Shown in pieces: positions 17,498 to 25,667 of a DNA stretch of 64,000 bases. How positions within the stretch are numbered: position 1 is the stretch's first letter; every line of letters starts with the position of its first letter. The notes beneath the pieces were generated by a model. It was not told the DNA's origin. It was given only the letters and a program-made list of their open reading frames with translations, and did not search any database. Origin of the DNA: an uncultured Lachnospiraceae bacterium (lineage in GTDB: Bacteria; Bacillota; Clostridia; Lachnospirales; Lachnospiraceae). The stretch spans positions 1 through 64,000 of the forward strand of contig CAJUDE010000034.1 in the NCBI GenBank assembly GCA_910585295.1, read 5' to 3'. The translations under genes were made by a program, and so were the position numbers.

Positions 17498-17525
17498 ACG
17501 CCTGGGAGCCAAACGTAACTTCCTG
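17483..17525 (-). terminator. rho-independent terminator of the coiled-coil protein gene
   Basis: On the minus strand CAGGAAGTTACG (17514-17525) pairs along its full length with CGTAGCTTCCTG (17489-17500), with one G-T pair, and is followed by six Ts. It lies 24 bases after the stop of the 17549 gene and insulates it from the sulfate operon. Confidence 0.85.
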
Positions 17526-17548
17526 CCTTACTATCAAGAATACCTTTC

Positions 17549-18421
17549 CTATACTGGAACGTCCCCAGATGGCATATCGCATCCAGCCAGGTCTGCCCCG
17601 CCTGCCGCTGCGCCCGGCATGCCCAAAGCCATACCAGAAGCGTCTGGCATCCCCGTGCCTCCTGCCAATTCTGACGCCACCATCATTGCCATTTCCTGTT
17701 CGATTTGCTGTTCTATTTGCGCTTCTGTCAATTCCATGCCATCCTCACTAATCTGCAATTGTACGCCTTCCCCAGGGTAATATGCAGGTTCGTAGGCAAA
17801 CGTATCCGAATCATTAGACGCATTGCCCATGTTCCTTTTATATTCCAAATCTGCGTCTTCCATCTCCTGAAATTCTATGTTACGGTGGATTCGGCGCCTT
17901 TGTGTCAGCTCCTGGTGATGCCGCGCCTGTTTCTGGGCTTTCTGCATCTTCGCATTTTTCACTTTCTGCTTCAAGTTCTGCTCTTTTTGTTTGATACGGA
18001 GCTTCATGCCATTATCTAGCTTCTGTTCTTCTGATTTTGCCTCGCTGGCATGTTTCTTCTGAAGCTGCTCCTCCTGCTTCAAGTTCCGCACTTTTATCTG
18101 AGCGCACCGCACCATCCTCCTTGCATGGACAACGGCGGCGGCAAGCTCTGATTCATTGAACTGCCCTGTTCCTTTTGCACGAAGTAAATTTGCCAACTTG
18201 CCCCTTGCCTGAGCCAGCACTTTTCCAGCGCTTTGGGACTTAGAAGCTTTAAGAAGCGCAGACCTCACTTCCCTGGGGTTATAATTTAATTTTTTCTTGG
18301 GCGATTTATTCTTGTTGCTTTTTTGGATGGCTTTGCTTCGTTTCTTTGCATAATCTGTGGAAACAGATCCCTGCATGCTGCTGGCAGCCATGCCGCTGGC
18401 GCTGTATGACGTTACTTTCAT
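17549..18421 (-). CDS. uncharacterised coiled-coil protein, 290 aa
   Basis: I do not recognise the family. Visible: a Ser/Gly/Ala-rich N-terminus (MKVTSYSASGMAASSMQGSV), a strongly basic helical stretch, a long Lys/Glu/Gln-rich coiled coil at about residues 95-190, an acidic segment with Gln-rich heptads (EAQIEQQIEQEMAMM), and a Gly/Met/Ala-rich flexible tail. No signal peptide or membrane helix. GGAGGG precedes the ATG. It stands alone between the terminators of rplQ and of itself, so it is a monocistronic unit. Composition suggests a filamentous or nucleic-acid-associated structural role, but this is inference. Confidence 0.75.
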   Translation of the reverse strand: MKVTSYSASGMAASSMQGSVSTDYAKKRSKAIQKSNKNKSPKKKLNYNPREVRSALLKASKSQSAGKVLAQARGKLANLLRAKGTGQFNESELAAAVVHARRMVRCAQIKVRNLKQEEQLQKKHASEAKSEEQKLDNGMKLRIKQKEQNLKQKVKNAKMQKAQKQARHHQELTQRRRIHRNIEFQEMEDADLEYKRNMGNASNDSDTFAYEPAYYPGEGVQLQISEDGMELTEAQIEQQIEQEMAMMVASELAGGTGMPDASGMALGMPGAAAGGADLAGCDMPSGDVPV

Positions 18422-18484
18422 ATTGTTCCCTCCCTGAAACCTATATGGGATTCCATTCCCTTTTATAATAACATCGTCAGAATT

Positions 18485-18536
18485 TTATAAAAAATAACCG
18501 CCAGAAAAAATACATTTCAAATATTCTTTCTGGCGG
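18485..18536 (-). terminator. terminator at the end of the ribosomal protein cluster
   Basis: Perfect 10-base stem CCGCCAGAAA (18498-18507) with TTTCTGGCGG (18527-18536), followed on the minus strand by TTATTTTTT. It lies about 35 bases after rplQ. Confidence 0.88.
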
Positions 18537-18572
18537 CTTCTTTTAAGCGCCTGCTTCTATCATTATTCCGGT

Positions 18573-19109
18573 CTATACTAATTCCAGAAGAACCTCTAAA
18601 GCACCATCACCTTTACGTTGCCCAATTTTTACAATTCTGGTGTACCCACCATTACGGCCTGCATACTTTGGAGCAATTTCATCGAATACTTTGTTTGCAA
18701 CGTCAATTTTCTTGGTGTTCCTTTTCCTTCCAGCATTTTCTGCCGGCACAAATGTCACAGGATACAATACCCTGTTCATCTGGCGCCTTGCATGCAAACG
18801 GGAAGGAAGGTCCTTTTTGATTTTCCTCTCTACCTCGTCATACATGGAAACTTTCTTGCCATCTATAACTTCTTTCACCCTTTTGCCATCTTTGTCCTTA
18901 CGCGGCACCTTAGCCATTACTGTAACTTCCTCGAAGTTATCTTTTTCCCTAATGCCCATGGCAATTAATCCTTCTGCCACTTTACGCACTTCTTTCGCCT
19001 TCGCTTCGGTAGTCACAATCTTGCCATGGTACAAAAGCGCGGTTACCTGATTTCTGATTAAAGCTTTCCTTTGATCAGAAGTTCTGCCTAATTTCCTATA
19101 TTTAGCCAT
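18573..19109 (-). CDS. rplQ: 50S ribosomal protein L17, long form
   Basis: 178 aa against about 120 in Bacillus. The conserved start (YRKLGRTSDQRKAL) and end (GGYTRIVKIGQRKGDGA) flank an insertion of about 50 residues near positions 51-103, rich in Lys, Asp and Glu, just before LHARRQ. L17 lies near the peptide exit tunnel. Start MAKYRK is chosen for the GGAGG upstream. Last gene of the rpmJ-rpsM-rpsK-rpsD-rpoA-rplQ group. Confidence 0.96.
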   Translation of the reverse strand: MAKYRKLGRTSDQRKALIRNQVTALLYHGKIVTTEAKAKEVRKVAEGLIAMGIREKDNFEEVTVMAKVPRKDKDGKRVKEVIDGKKVSMYDEVERKIKKDLPSRLHARRQMNRVLYPVTFVPAENAGRKRNTKKIDVANKVFDEIAPKYAGRNGGYTRIVKIGQRKGDGALEVLLELV

Positions 19110-19314
19110 TTGTATCATCCTCCATTTTAAATTATCCGGCAATGCCTTTTGGTCTTATTTACCGAACATGCGGCAGGCAGGGCTTCGCCCTTTGGCCTTA
19201 CAATCCCTGTCCAATATCTATAAGGGCCTCAGCCCTTGCGAAGAGCCACCCGTTGTAAGTATAACAGCAGGGCCTGCTTGGACATTTGCAGCCCAAACAA
19301 TATCAAGCCTTAGC

Positions 19315-20274
19315 TTACTCCTCGCCAGGGTTTAGCTGCAATCCTAATTCTTTTAACTTCGCAAGCACTTCCTCTAAAGACTTACGCCCAAGGTTACGGA
19401 CCTTCATCATATCTTCCGGCGTCCTGTTTGTCAACTCTTCTACCGTGTTAATCCCTGCCCGTTTCAGGCAGTTGTAGGACCGGACGGATAATTCCAGTTC
19501 GTCAATATTCATTTCAAGGACTTTTTCTTTGGCATTGTCTTCTTTTTCAATCATGACTTCTGCAGTCCTTGCATTCTCAGACAAGTCAATAAACAGGTTT
19601 AAATGCTCGCTCAATACTTTTGCTGCCAAACTTACCGCTTCATCCGGTTCCAGTGTTCCGTTGGTATATACATCAAGGGTAAGCTTATCATAGTCTGTAA
19701 TTTGTCCCACACGTGTATTTTCAATCGTAAGATTCACACGCTCTACAGGCGTGTAGATGGAATCCACCGCAATCACGCCAATAGGAACATCTTCACTCTT
19801 ATTCTTATCGGCGCTGACATAGCCCCTTCCTTTGGTGATTGTTAATTCCATATACAGCCTGGAATCTGCCCCTCCATTCAAATGGGCAATAACCAAATCC
19901 GGGTTCAGCACTTGGACATCAGGGTCTACCTGGATATCCGCCGCTGTCACTACTCCTTCGCCTTCAAATTCAATATAAGCAACTTTAGACTCGTTTGTTG
20001 GGCTGGTGTTTTTTAATGCCAGATTCTTGATGTTCATAATAATCTCAGTTACATCTTCCTTCACACCAGGAATGGAACTGAACTCATGCAAAACACTTTC
20101 GATTTTTACCTGGCTGACTGCTGCGCCTGGCAATGAAGAAAGCATAATGCGCCTCAACGAATTGCCAAGTGTAGTACCATAGCCTCTTTCCAATGGTTCG
20201 ACAACAAATCGGCCATACTTTTTGTCTTCTGAAATTTGAGAAATTTCAATTTTTGGTTTTTCAAAATCGAACAC
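19315..20274 (-). CDS. rpoA: RNA polymerase alpha subunit
   Basis: 319 aa, full length. The N-terminal assembly domain (GYGTTLGNSLRRIMLSSLPG) is followed by a linker and the C-terminal domain (ELSVRSYNCLKRAGINTVEEL, RNLGRKSLEEV) that contacts promoter UP elements and activators. Genes flank it in the universal order rpsD-rpoA-rplQ; a 205-base spacer separates it from rplQ. Confidence 0.98.
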   Translation of the reverse strand: MFDFEKPKIEISQISEDKKYGRFVVEPLERGYGTTLGNSLRRIMLSSLPGAAVSQVKIESVLHEFSSIPGVKEDVTEIIMNIKNLALKNTSPTNESKVAYIEFEGEGVVTAADIQVDPDVQVLNPDLVIAHLNGGADSRLYMELTITKGRGYVSADKNKSEDVPIGVIAVDSIYTPVERVNLTIENTRVGQITDYDKLTLDVYTNGTLEPDEAVSLAAKVLSEHLNLFIDLSENARTAEVMIEKEDNAKEKVLEMNIDELELSVRSYNCLKRAGINTVEELTNRTPEDMMKVRNLGRKSLEEVLAKLKELGLQLNPGEE

Positions 20275-20315
20275 TACAAAGTCCCTCCTTTTCGGGTATC
20301 GTTGCTTGTTAATGA

Positions 20316-20909
20316 TTATTTAGAATATAACTCGACGATAAGCATTTCGTTCACTGGAACGTCAATTACTTCTCTGTTCGGCAATTCTTTTACAGTACCC
20401 TTCAGGTTTTCATGGTCAGCCTCCAACCATTCTGGCACTAACCTTGCGCCAGTCACCTCGAGGATGTCTTTGTACCTCTGGGAATCTTTGCATTTCTCTT
20501 TGATTTCGATTGTGTCGCCAGCTTTAATCAGGTAAGACGGAACCTTCACCTGTTTGCCATTTACCATAATATGCTTATGGCCAACAATCTGCCTTGCCTC
20601 TTTCCTGGTCCTTGCCAGCCCTAAACGGAACACTACATTATCCAGCCTGCGCTCTAACATAATCATCAGGTTCTCACCTGTCATGCCTTTCATCCTGTCA
20701 GCTTTCAAATAGTAGTTATGGAACGGTTTCTCCAACACTCCGTAAATGAACTTTGCTTTCTGTTTCTCCCTTAACTGAAGCCCATATTCAGACACTTTCC
20801 TGTTTGCTCTTTTTAACTGCCTTTTGGACTTCTTATCTATTCCTAAATAAATTGGGTCCAAACCAAGGGACCTGCATCTTTTGAGAACGGGAACTCTATT
20901 TACTGCCAT
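20316..20909 (-). CDS. rpsD: 30S ribosomal protein S4
   Basis: 197 aa with an S4 RNA-binding domain (RLDNVVFRLGLARTRKEARQ, GHKHIMVNGK). It is an assembly initiator of the 16S 5' domain. The N-terminus lacks the zinc-binding cysteines seen in some S4 proteins (one Cys only, KRCRSLG). Ends 41 bases before rpoA. Confidence 0.98.
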   Translation of the reverse strand: MAVNRVPVLKRCRSLGLDPIYLGIDKKSKRQLKRANRKVSEYGLQLREKQKAKFIYGVLEKPFHNYYLKADRMKGMTGENLMIMLERRLDNVVFRLGLARTRKEARQIVGHKHIMVNGKQVKVPSYLIKAGDTIEIKEKCKDSQRYKDILEVTGARLVPEWLEADHENLKGTVKELPNREVIDVPVNEMLIVELYSK

Positions 20910-20928
20910 CTTAACTTATACCTCCTAA

Positions 20929-21324
20929 TCAGACTCTTCTACGTTTGGGCGGGCGGCATCCATTGTGAGGTACCGGGGTAACATCCTTAATGCTTGTCAC
21001 TTCCAAGCCGCATGCCTGGAGCGCACGGATTGCCGCTTCCCTTCCGGAGCCTGGTCCTTTTACCATAACATCTACTGTTTTCAGGCCATGCACAAGGGCT
21101 GCCTTTGTAGCTGTTTCTGCTGCCATCTGTGCAGCATATGGAGTAGATTTCCTTGAACCTCTAAAACCAAGACCGCCTGCACTTGCCCATGATAAAGCAT
21201 TTCCTTCAGCATCTGTAATTGTTACAATTGTATTATTAAAAGATGACTGAATGTGCGCCTGTCCACGTTCAACGTTTTTCTTTACGCGCTTTTTTGTCAC
21301 TTTTTTTGCAGTGTTTTTCGCCAT
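20929..21324 (-). CDS. rpsK: 30S ribosomal protein S11
   Basis: 131 aa; conserved AHIQSSFNNTIVTITD and the C-terminal PHNGCRPPKRRRV. It binds the 16S platform close to the E site. Located 19 bases upstream of rpsD. Confidence 0.98.
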   Translation of the reverse strand: MAKNTAKKVTKKRVKKNVERGQAHIQSSFNNTIVTITDAEGNALSWASAGGLGFRGSRKSTPYAAQMAAETATKAALVHGLKTVDVMVKGPGSGREAAIRALQACGLEVTSIKDVTPVPHNGCRPPKRRRV

Positions 21325-21396
21325 TTCTAAACTAACCTACTTTCTCTTTATTTTCATTGCCCTGTTACTATAAATATCGTATGGAATATTCCACGC

Positions 21397-21765
21397 TTAT
21401 TTTTTCTTGTTTGCAACAGTCCTCTTCGGGCCTTTTCTGGTCCTTGCATTTGTTTTTGTTTTCTGCCCACGGACTGGAAGGCCTTTCCTATGGCGAATGC
21501 CACGGTAACATCCAATTTCCTGGAGCCTCTTGATGTTCAGGGCAATTTCCCTTCTCAAGTCACCTTCCACCATCTGGGTCCGGTCGATTACCTCACTGAT
21601 CCTTTTTACTTCCTCGTCTGTCAAATCCCTAACGCGTGTATCAGGATTTACTTTTGCTTCAGCCAGAATACGGTTGGAGCTTACCCTCCCAATACCGTAA
21701 ATATAGGTCAAACCTATCTCAACACGTTTTTCCCTTGGTAAATCTACACCTGCGATACGAGCCAT
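21397..21765 (-). CDS. rpsM: 30S ribosomal protein S13
   Basis: 122 aa; begins MARIAGVDLPREKRVEIGLTY, with GCYRGIRHRKGLPVRGQ and a basic tail that reaches the P-site tRNA. It forms intersubunit bridges in the 30S head. A 488-base spacer separates it from rpmJ, which is unusually long for this gene pair. Confidence 0.98.
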   Translation of the reverse strand: MARIAGVDLPREKRVEIGLTYIYGIGRVSSNRILAEAKVNPDTRVRDLTDEEVKRISEVIDRTQMVEGDLRREIALNIKRLQEIGCYRGIRHRKGLPVRGQKTKTNARTRKGPKRTVANKKK

Positions 21766-22253
21766 GTGTGTCGTACACCTCCATAAATTTTCTAATCTGC
21801 TTTACATTTGGGCATTTCTATTTCTGCTGCCTGCCTAACGTTCCATACCTTGCCCAACCTCGCTGCATACAGACAGCGTCCCAGGCACATCTGCAACAAT
21901 ATCTGCCTTATACACGGAAAACAAACATATACAGCTGCGGTTGCTCGCCCTGAAATGAGTGTATACCTTTGTCCCCTGCCAATTCTTGTGTCCTGCACAT
22001 TTGCCCAGATTCTCCCGGTACCAAAAAATCTGTGGCCAGCCGTACACGCTGCTTATTATGAATAGCAAACTGCCAGTTCCTATTATAACAACTGTCCCTA
22101 GCGTTTCACTACAGCCGCACATAAAAAATAATTATTGTTCCATACAGCCATTGAGTTGCCTGCACCATAAATGCCTGCCAACGCATAGCCCCTGGAATGG
22201 CATCCACACTAAACCCACACTCTGTATAGCCTGTGCATGCTCAGTGCTTCCTG
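21766..22253. other. 488-base spacer between rpmJ and rpsM
   Basis: No supportable gene on either strand: the small open frames here lack ribosome binding sites and known motifs. On the minus strand the DNA is expected to be transcribed through from the rpmJ promoter. I see no strong terminator and no consensus promoter. A GGAGG-like stretch directly before rpsM serves that gene. Confidence 0.5.
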
Positions 22254-22367
22254 TCATCCCTGCCTTTGTTTGTGTTTCGGATTCTCACAGATTACCATGA
22301 TCCTTCCTTTTCTCTTAATAATTTTGCATTTTTCGCAAATAGGTTTTACGGATGACCTTACCTTCAC
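22254..22367 (-). CDS. rpmJ: 50S ribosomal protein L36
   Basis: 37 aa, a perfect L36: MKVRSSVKPICEKCKI at the start and CENPKHKQRQG at the end. Zinc ligands are Cys11, Cys14, Cys27 and His32. Translation starts at GTG, with GGAGGG 5-8 bases upstream. It is the first gene after the infA side of the cluster was interrupted; its own promoter lies about 100 bases upstream. Confidence 0.96.
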   Translation of the reverse strand: MKVRSSVKPICEKCKIIKRKGRIMVICENPKHKQRQG

Positions 22368-22464
22368 AGCGATCCCTCCTTTCCACTATCTGTCAAGATG
22401 GCCTTGACTTATGATTGCGCATTTTTGCACGCAAAAAGACTCGCTCCAAAAGCGTTCAACCGAC

Positions 22465-22493
22465 ATTATATCATCGAAATCCAGAAAAATCAA
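22465..22493 (-). promoter_or_regulatory. promoter of the rpmJ-rpsM-rpoA-rplQ group
   Basis: On the minus strand TTGATT (22488-22493), 17 bases, TATAAT (22465-22470). It faces rpmJ, with an untranslated leader of about 90 bases. It explains how the distal ribosomal genes are expressed despite the terminator and the opposing gene that follow infA. Confidence 0.78.
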
Positions 22494-22549
22494 GGGGTTT
22501 GTCAAAAAACTTCTCCATACAGACTCTTGGGGAATACTAATAACTACCC

Positions 22550-22578
22550 TTTCAAAAAACTGGAAGATCGTGTATAAT
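22550..22578 (+). promoter_or_regulatory. probable promoter of the polysaccharide deacetylase gene
   Basis: Perfect TATAAT at 22573-22578 with a weak -35 (TTTCAA, 22550-22555) at 17 bases. It is divergent from the rpmJ promoter about 60 bases away. Confidence 0.55.
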
Positions 22579-22608
22579 AGAATTATATAAACATAATAAG
22601 GAGATGAT

Positions 22609-24276
22609 GTGAATATGAAACTCACAAAACGTACCATTCGGTACACAGGCAGGTTTGGCGTGCTTATGCTGTTGGCAATGCTATTTTTTGCCATGCCTGC
22701 AAGGGCGAAGGCTGAAAGCGCCACACCCAGCCAGCCCTCCCAGGAAGGCGCCGCCCAAAACGGCCTGGTAGCCATAGGCAGCCGCTATGTTTTGTATGTC
22801 AATGGGGCGCAGGTGACGAAACCTGGATGGAAAGAGCTTCCCAAAGAAAAATTTAAAATCAACGACAGCGGCTATGTCACTGCACGGATGAAAGAAGTGG
22901 GGGGTTTTTGGAAATATTATACTTATAGCCCCAGCGCCCCTTCCTGGCAGCTTGAGCGAAAAACCTGGAAAAAAGTAAACAATATGGATTACTATTTCAA
23001 TGCGTCTGGGAAATGCATCAAGACTTACAACCTGAATACGAAAAAATGCAGGAAATACACCAATGGCGAAATGAAAACCATTAAAAAAGGCATCTGTGAG
23101 CTACGCAATGGCAAATTGTATTACTTCAATTCCAAAGGCGTGCGCGTGACTAAAAAAAGCTGGCAGGCAGTGTCTAGCACACTACAAATAGAAATTGGGA
23201 AAAAAGGCTATGTCACTTGCAAGATGCAGAGCAAAAATGGTTACTGGAGCTTCTACAAATATAATTACAGCACAGGGAAATGGCTAAAGGAAAGAAGCAT
23301 CTGGAAAATAGTTGGCAACAAGAAATACTACTTTAATAAGTCTGGAAAGTGTACGTTATACTATAATATGTCGACCCAAAAATGCTATGACTGCATCGGC
23401 GGCAAAATGACGCTTGTCAGGAGCGACATACGCGAAGTCAGCGGAAGCAAATACTATTTTGGCTCAAATGGGGTAAAAGTAAATTCCGCCGGGCTTTACC
23501 TGACCTCTTCCAAACTGCTTATTTATGTATCTTCCAATGGAAAAGTGGAAAAAGAAATCTCAGGGGAACTGTTGGAATACACTTCTTCCGGAAGCAGGAT
23601 CACAAGCTGCCGGGTGAAAGATTCCAACTATATGCGCTATTATAATGGGGAAGGGACGCTGACCAGGGAAATAGACTTGTACAAGCCAATCGTCGCCCTG
23701 ACTTATGACGATGGCCCTTCAATTTATACCCCGGCAATTCTGGACATCTTGCAGCAGTATGGAGGCGCGGCGACATTTTTCGTAGTGGGCAACCGGGTAT
23801 CTGCCTATCCTGATGCTTTAAGGCGTGCCTATAGCATGGGCTGTGAAATTGGGAACCATACCTACAGCCATAAAATACTGACCAAACTCAGCGTACCAGA
23901 AATCCAGAGCCAAATTACAGCGACAAACGATGTTGTAAGGAGCGTTACTGGCGCCTCGCCAACGGTGATGAGGCCCCCTGGAGGAGGATATAACAGCACG
24001 GTAACCTCTGCCGTAGGCATGCCGCTGATTTTATGGTCAATTGACACTCTGGACTGGAAAACAAAAAATGCCGCCCTGACCCAGGCAGCAGTCCTAAACC
24101 ATATCCAAAACGGCGATATCGTGCTGATGCACGACCTTTACCGCCAGACAGCAGACGCCTCCGCAGCTATTATACCAGCATTGGTTTCCAGAGGCTACCA
24201 GCTTGTAACCATTAAGGAGCTTTCTGACTGCCGCGGCGCAATGGCGCCAGGAGGCGTGTACCGCCATTTCAGATAA
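22609..24276 (+). CDS. secreted polysaccharide deacetylase with wall-binding-like repeats
   Basis: 555 aa. A signal peptide (about 1-36, ending near ARAKAES) is followed by repeated KxYYFN/SGKCxxYN units at about 60-290, like cell-wall-binding repeats, and a NodB homology domain at about 360-540. NodB motifs are all visible: TYDDGPS with the metal and base aspartates at 367-368, NHTYSH with the metal histidines, RPPGGGY, and LMHD. Such enzymes remove acetyl groups from peptidoglycan or other amino-sugar polymers. The GTG at 22609 has AAGGAG at the right distance; an ATG two codons later is the alternative. It is inserted on the opposite strand between infA and rpmJ. Confidence 0.9.
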   Translation: MNMKLTKRTIRYTGRFGVLMLLAMLFFAMPARAKAESATPSQPSQEGAAQNGLVAIGSRYVLYVNGAQVTKPGWKELPKEKFKINDSGYVTARMKEVGGFWKYYTYSPSAPSWQLERKTWKKVNNMDYYFNASGKCIKTYNLNTKKCRKYTNGEMKTIKKGICELRNGKLYYFNSKGVRVTKKSWQAVSSTLQIEIGKKGYVTCKMQSKNGYWSFYKYNYSTGKWLKERSIWKIVGNKKYYFNKSGKCTLYYNMSTQKCYDCIGGKMTLVRSDIREVSGSKYYFGSNGVKVNSAGLYLTSSKLLIYVSSNGKVEKEISGELLEYTSSGSRITSCRVKDSNYMRYYNGEGTLTREIDLYKPIVALTYDDGPSIYTPAILDILQQYGGAATFFVVGNRVSAYPDALRRAYSMGCEIGNHTYSHKILTKLSVPEIQSQITATNDVVRSVTGASPTVMRPPGGGYNSTVTSAVGMPLILWSIDTLDWKTKNAALTQAAVLNHIQNGDIVLMHDLYRQTADASAAIIPALVSRGYQLVTIKELSDCRGAMAPGGVYRHFR

Positions 24277-24357
24277 ATATTGCAGGTGCTTTCCGACGCC
24301 CTTGGCATACATAGATATTAAAAATTATTTGGACATACTTGCTTCCCCACAAGCAAA

Positions 24358-24390
24358 AAGGAATCCTGCAGCAACGCAGGATTCCTTTTT
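24358..24390. terminator. bidirectional terminator between deacetylase and infA
   Basis: Perfect 10-base stem GGAATCCTGC (24360-24369) with GCAGGATTCC (24376-24385). It is flanked by five Ts on the plus strand and by TTTTTGC on the minus strand, so it ends both the deacetylase transcript and the infA-side ribosomal transcript. Confidence 0.9.
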
Positions 24391-24607
24391 ATTTATCTCT
24401 CCAAATGATCCTTCCCTTTGTCAAGTCATATGGGGACATCTCAACTGTAACCTTATCCCCCGGCAATATACGGATAAAATTCATCCTCAGCTTCCCGCTG
24501 ATATGCGCCAGGATTTGATGCCCGTTCTCAAGCTCTACTTGAAACATGGCATTCGGTAATTTTTCAACTACTTTTCCTTCCACTTCGATAACATCTGCTT
24601 TTGACAT
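24389..24607 (-). CDS. infA: translation initiation factor IF-1
   Basis: 72 aa, full length: MSKADVIEVEGKVVEKLPNA, then the OB-fold with GKLRMNFIRILPGDKV. It binds the 30S A site during initiation. Start chosen for AGGAGG upstream. Its stop lies against the bidirectional terminator, making it the last gene of the rpsJ-driven transcript. Confidence 0.97.
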   Translation of the reverse strand: MSKADVIEVEGKVVEKLPNAMFQVELENGHQILAHISGKLRMNFIRILPGDKVTVEMSPYDLTKGRIIWRDK

Positions 24608-24626
24608 ATTGTTTCCTCCTGATTTT

Positions 24627-24899
24627 TCATACCTGATGGGTATCCACAAAACTTCTTTGGTATAGTTTTATGGCTCTCTTTATTTCTTCATTCCGAAAAT
24701 TCTCCTGCGTAAAGACTTCTGTAATTTCTTTCGGAAGCTTTTTTATTACCTGAATATGTTTGCTATTCTTTTTTTTTGGCTTCTCTAAGGGCTTTGACTC
24801 CCCATCCGCCAGATAAACCATATTGGCTTCTTCTTTTATAATTACATACATGCTGTCTTTGTCATGACCCGATCTGGAAACTGCTAACTTTATGTCCAT
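24627..24899 (-). CDS. KOW-domain RNA-binding protein (L14e/L6e-like)
   Basis: 90 aa. The N-terminal half has the KOW-like pattern of ribosomal-type RNA-binding proteins (LAVSRSGHDKDSMYVIIKEE, then VYLADGESKPLEKPKKKNSK). It is found between map and infA in many Clostridia, and is presumed to be ribosome-associated, though its function is not established. It starts immediately after the map stop. Confidence 0.8.
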   Translation of the reverse strand: MDIKLAVSRSGHDKDSMYVIIKEEANMVYLADGESKPLEKPKKKNSKHIQVIKKLPKEITEVFTQENFRNEEIKRAIKLYQRSFVDTHQV

Positions 24900-25664
24900 T
24901 TATGCCTCCATGTGGGAAAGGGTTAAGATCTCTGGTTCCCCGGATGTCACTAAGATCGTATTTTCGTAATGGGCAGACAATGAACCGTCCTGCGTCACAA
25001 CTGTCCAGTTATCCTCCTGCCATACCACATCAAAACGCCCTGCATTAATCATAGGTTCAATTGCCAACGTCATGCCCGCTTTCAGCCTGACGCCTCTGCT
25101 TTTCTGCGTGAAATTCGGTATTTGGGGGTCTTCATGGAGGCGGGTGCCTATCCCATGGCCTACCAGGTCCCTGACCACCCCATACCCGAAGCTCTCTGCA
25201 TAAGCGGCGATTGCATTTGAAATCTCATGCAAATGGTTTCCTTCTTTTGCATATTTGATGCCTTCAAAAAAACTCTGCCTCGTCCGTTCAATCAACAGCG
25301 CAGCCTCTTGGGAAAGTTCCCCAACCCCATGGGTCCTTGCCGCATCGGAATGGTATCCTTTATAGATCACGCCAATATCCAGGCTCACAATATCGCCTTC
25401 CTGGATCAAATGCTTCCTGGATGGGATCCCATGCACTACCTCGTCGTTCACCGACACGCATACGGATGCCGGGTAGCCGTTATAATTCTTAAACGACGGG
25501 ATGCAGCCGTAACTCCTGATAATTTCCTCGCCTAAACGGTCAATCTCCCAGGTAGACATACCAGCCTTTAGTTCTTTTCCAAGATTATCATGGACTTTTT
25601 CCAGGATTTTCCCTGCTGCCCGCATTAACTCAATTTCCCTGGCAGATTTAATTGATACTGACAT
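24900..25664 (-). CDS. map: type I methionine aminopeptidase
   Basis: 254 aa. It removes the initiator Met from nascent proteins. The metal ligands are in place: Asp in LDIGVIYKGYHSDAART (two Asp), His in GHGIGTRLHEDP, Glu in AIEPMI and Glu in HYENTILV. It follows adk after 3 bases. Confidence 0.97.
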   Translation of the reverse strand: MSVSIKSAREIELMRAAGKILEKVHDNLGKELKAGMSTWEIDRLGEEIIRSYGCIPSFKNYNGYPASVCVSVNDEVVHGIPSRKHLIQEGDIVSLDIGVIYKGYHSDAARTHGVGELSQEAALLIERTRQSFFEGIKYAKEGNHLHEISNAIAAYAESFGYGVVRDLVGHGIGTRLHEDPQIPNFTQKSRGVRLKAGMTLAIEPMINAGRFDVVWQEDNWTVVTQDGSLSAHYENTILVTSGEPEILTLSHMEA

Positions 25665-25667
25665 CTC

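Larger units (their letters stand above)
17133..17548. other. AT-rich intergenic region upstream of cysD
   Basis: 416 bases without a gene. The part near the upstream gene holds a strong terminator and a tandem copy of its 3' arm (see separate entries). The remaining 200 bases before cysD are very AT-rich and must hold the sulfate operon promoter; several TATAAT-like strings occur, none at good spacing from a -35 box. No T-box, SAM or other riboswitch fold was recognisable by eye. Confidence 0.5.

Noticed and set aside
21792..22300. Several overlapping small frames on both strands in the rpmJ-rpsM spacer
   Set aside because: None has a ribosome binding site and none resembles a known protein; rpmJ itself explains the only conserved part.
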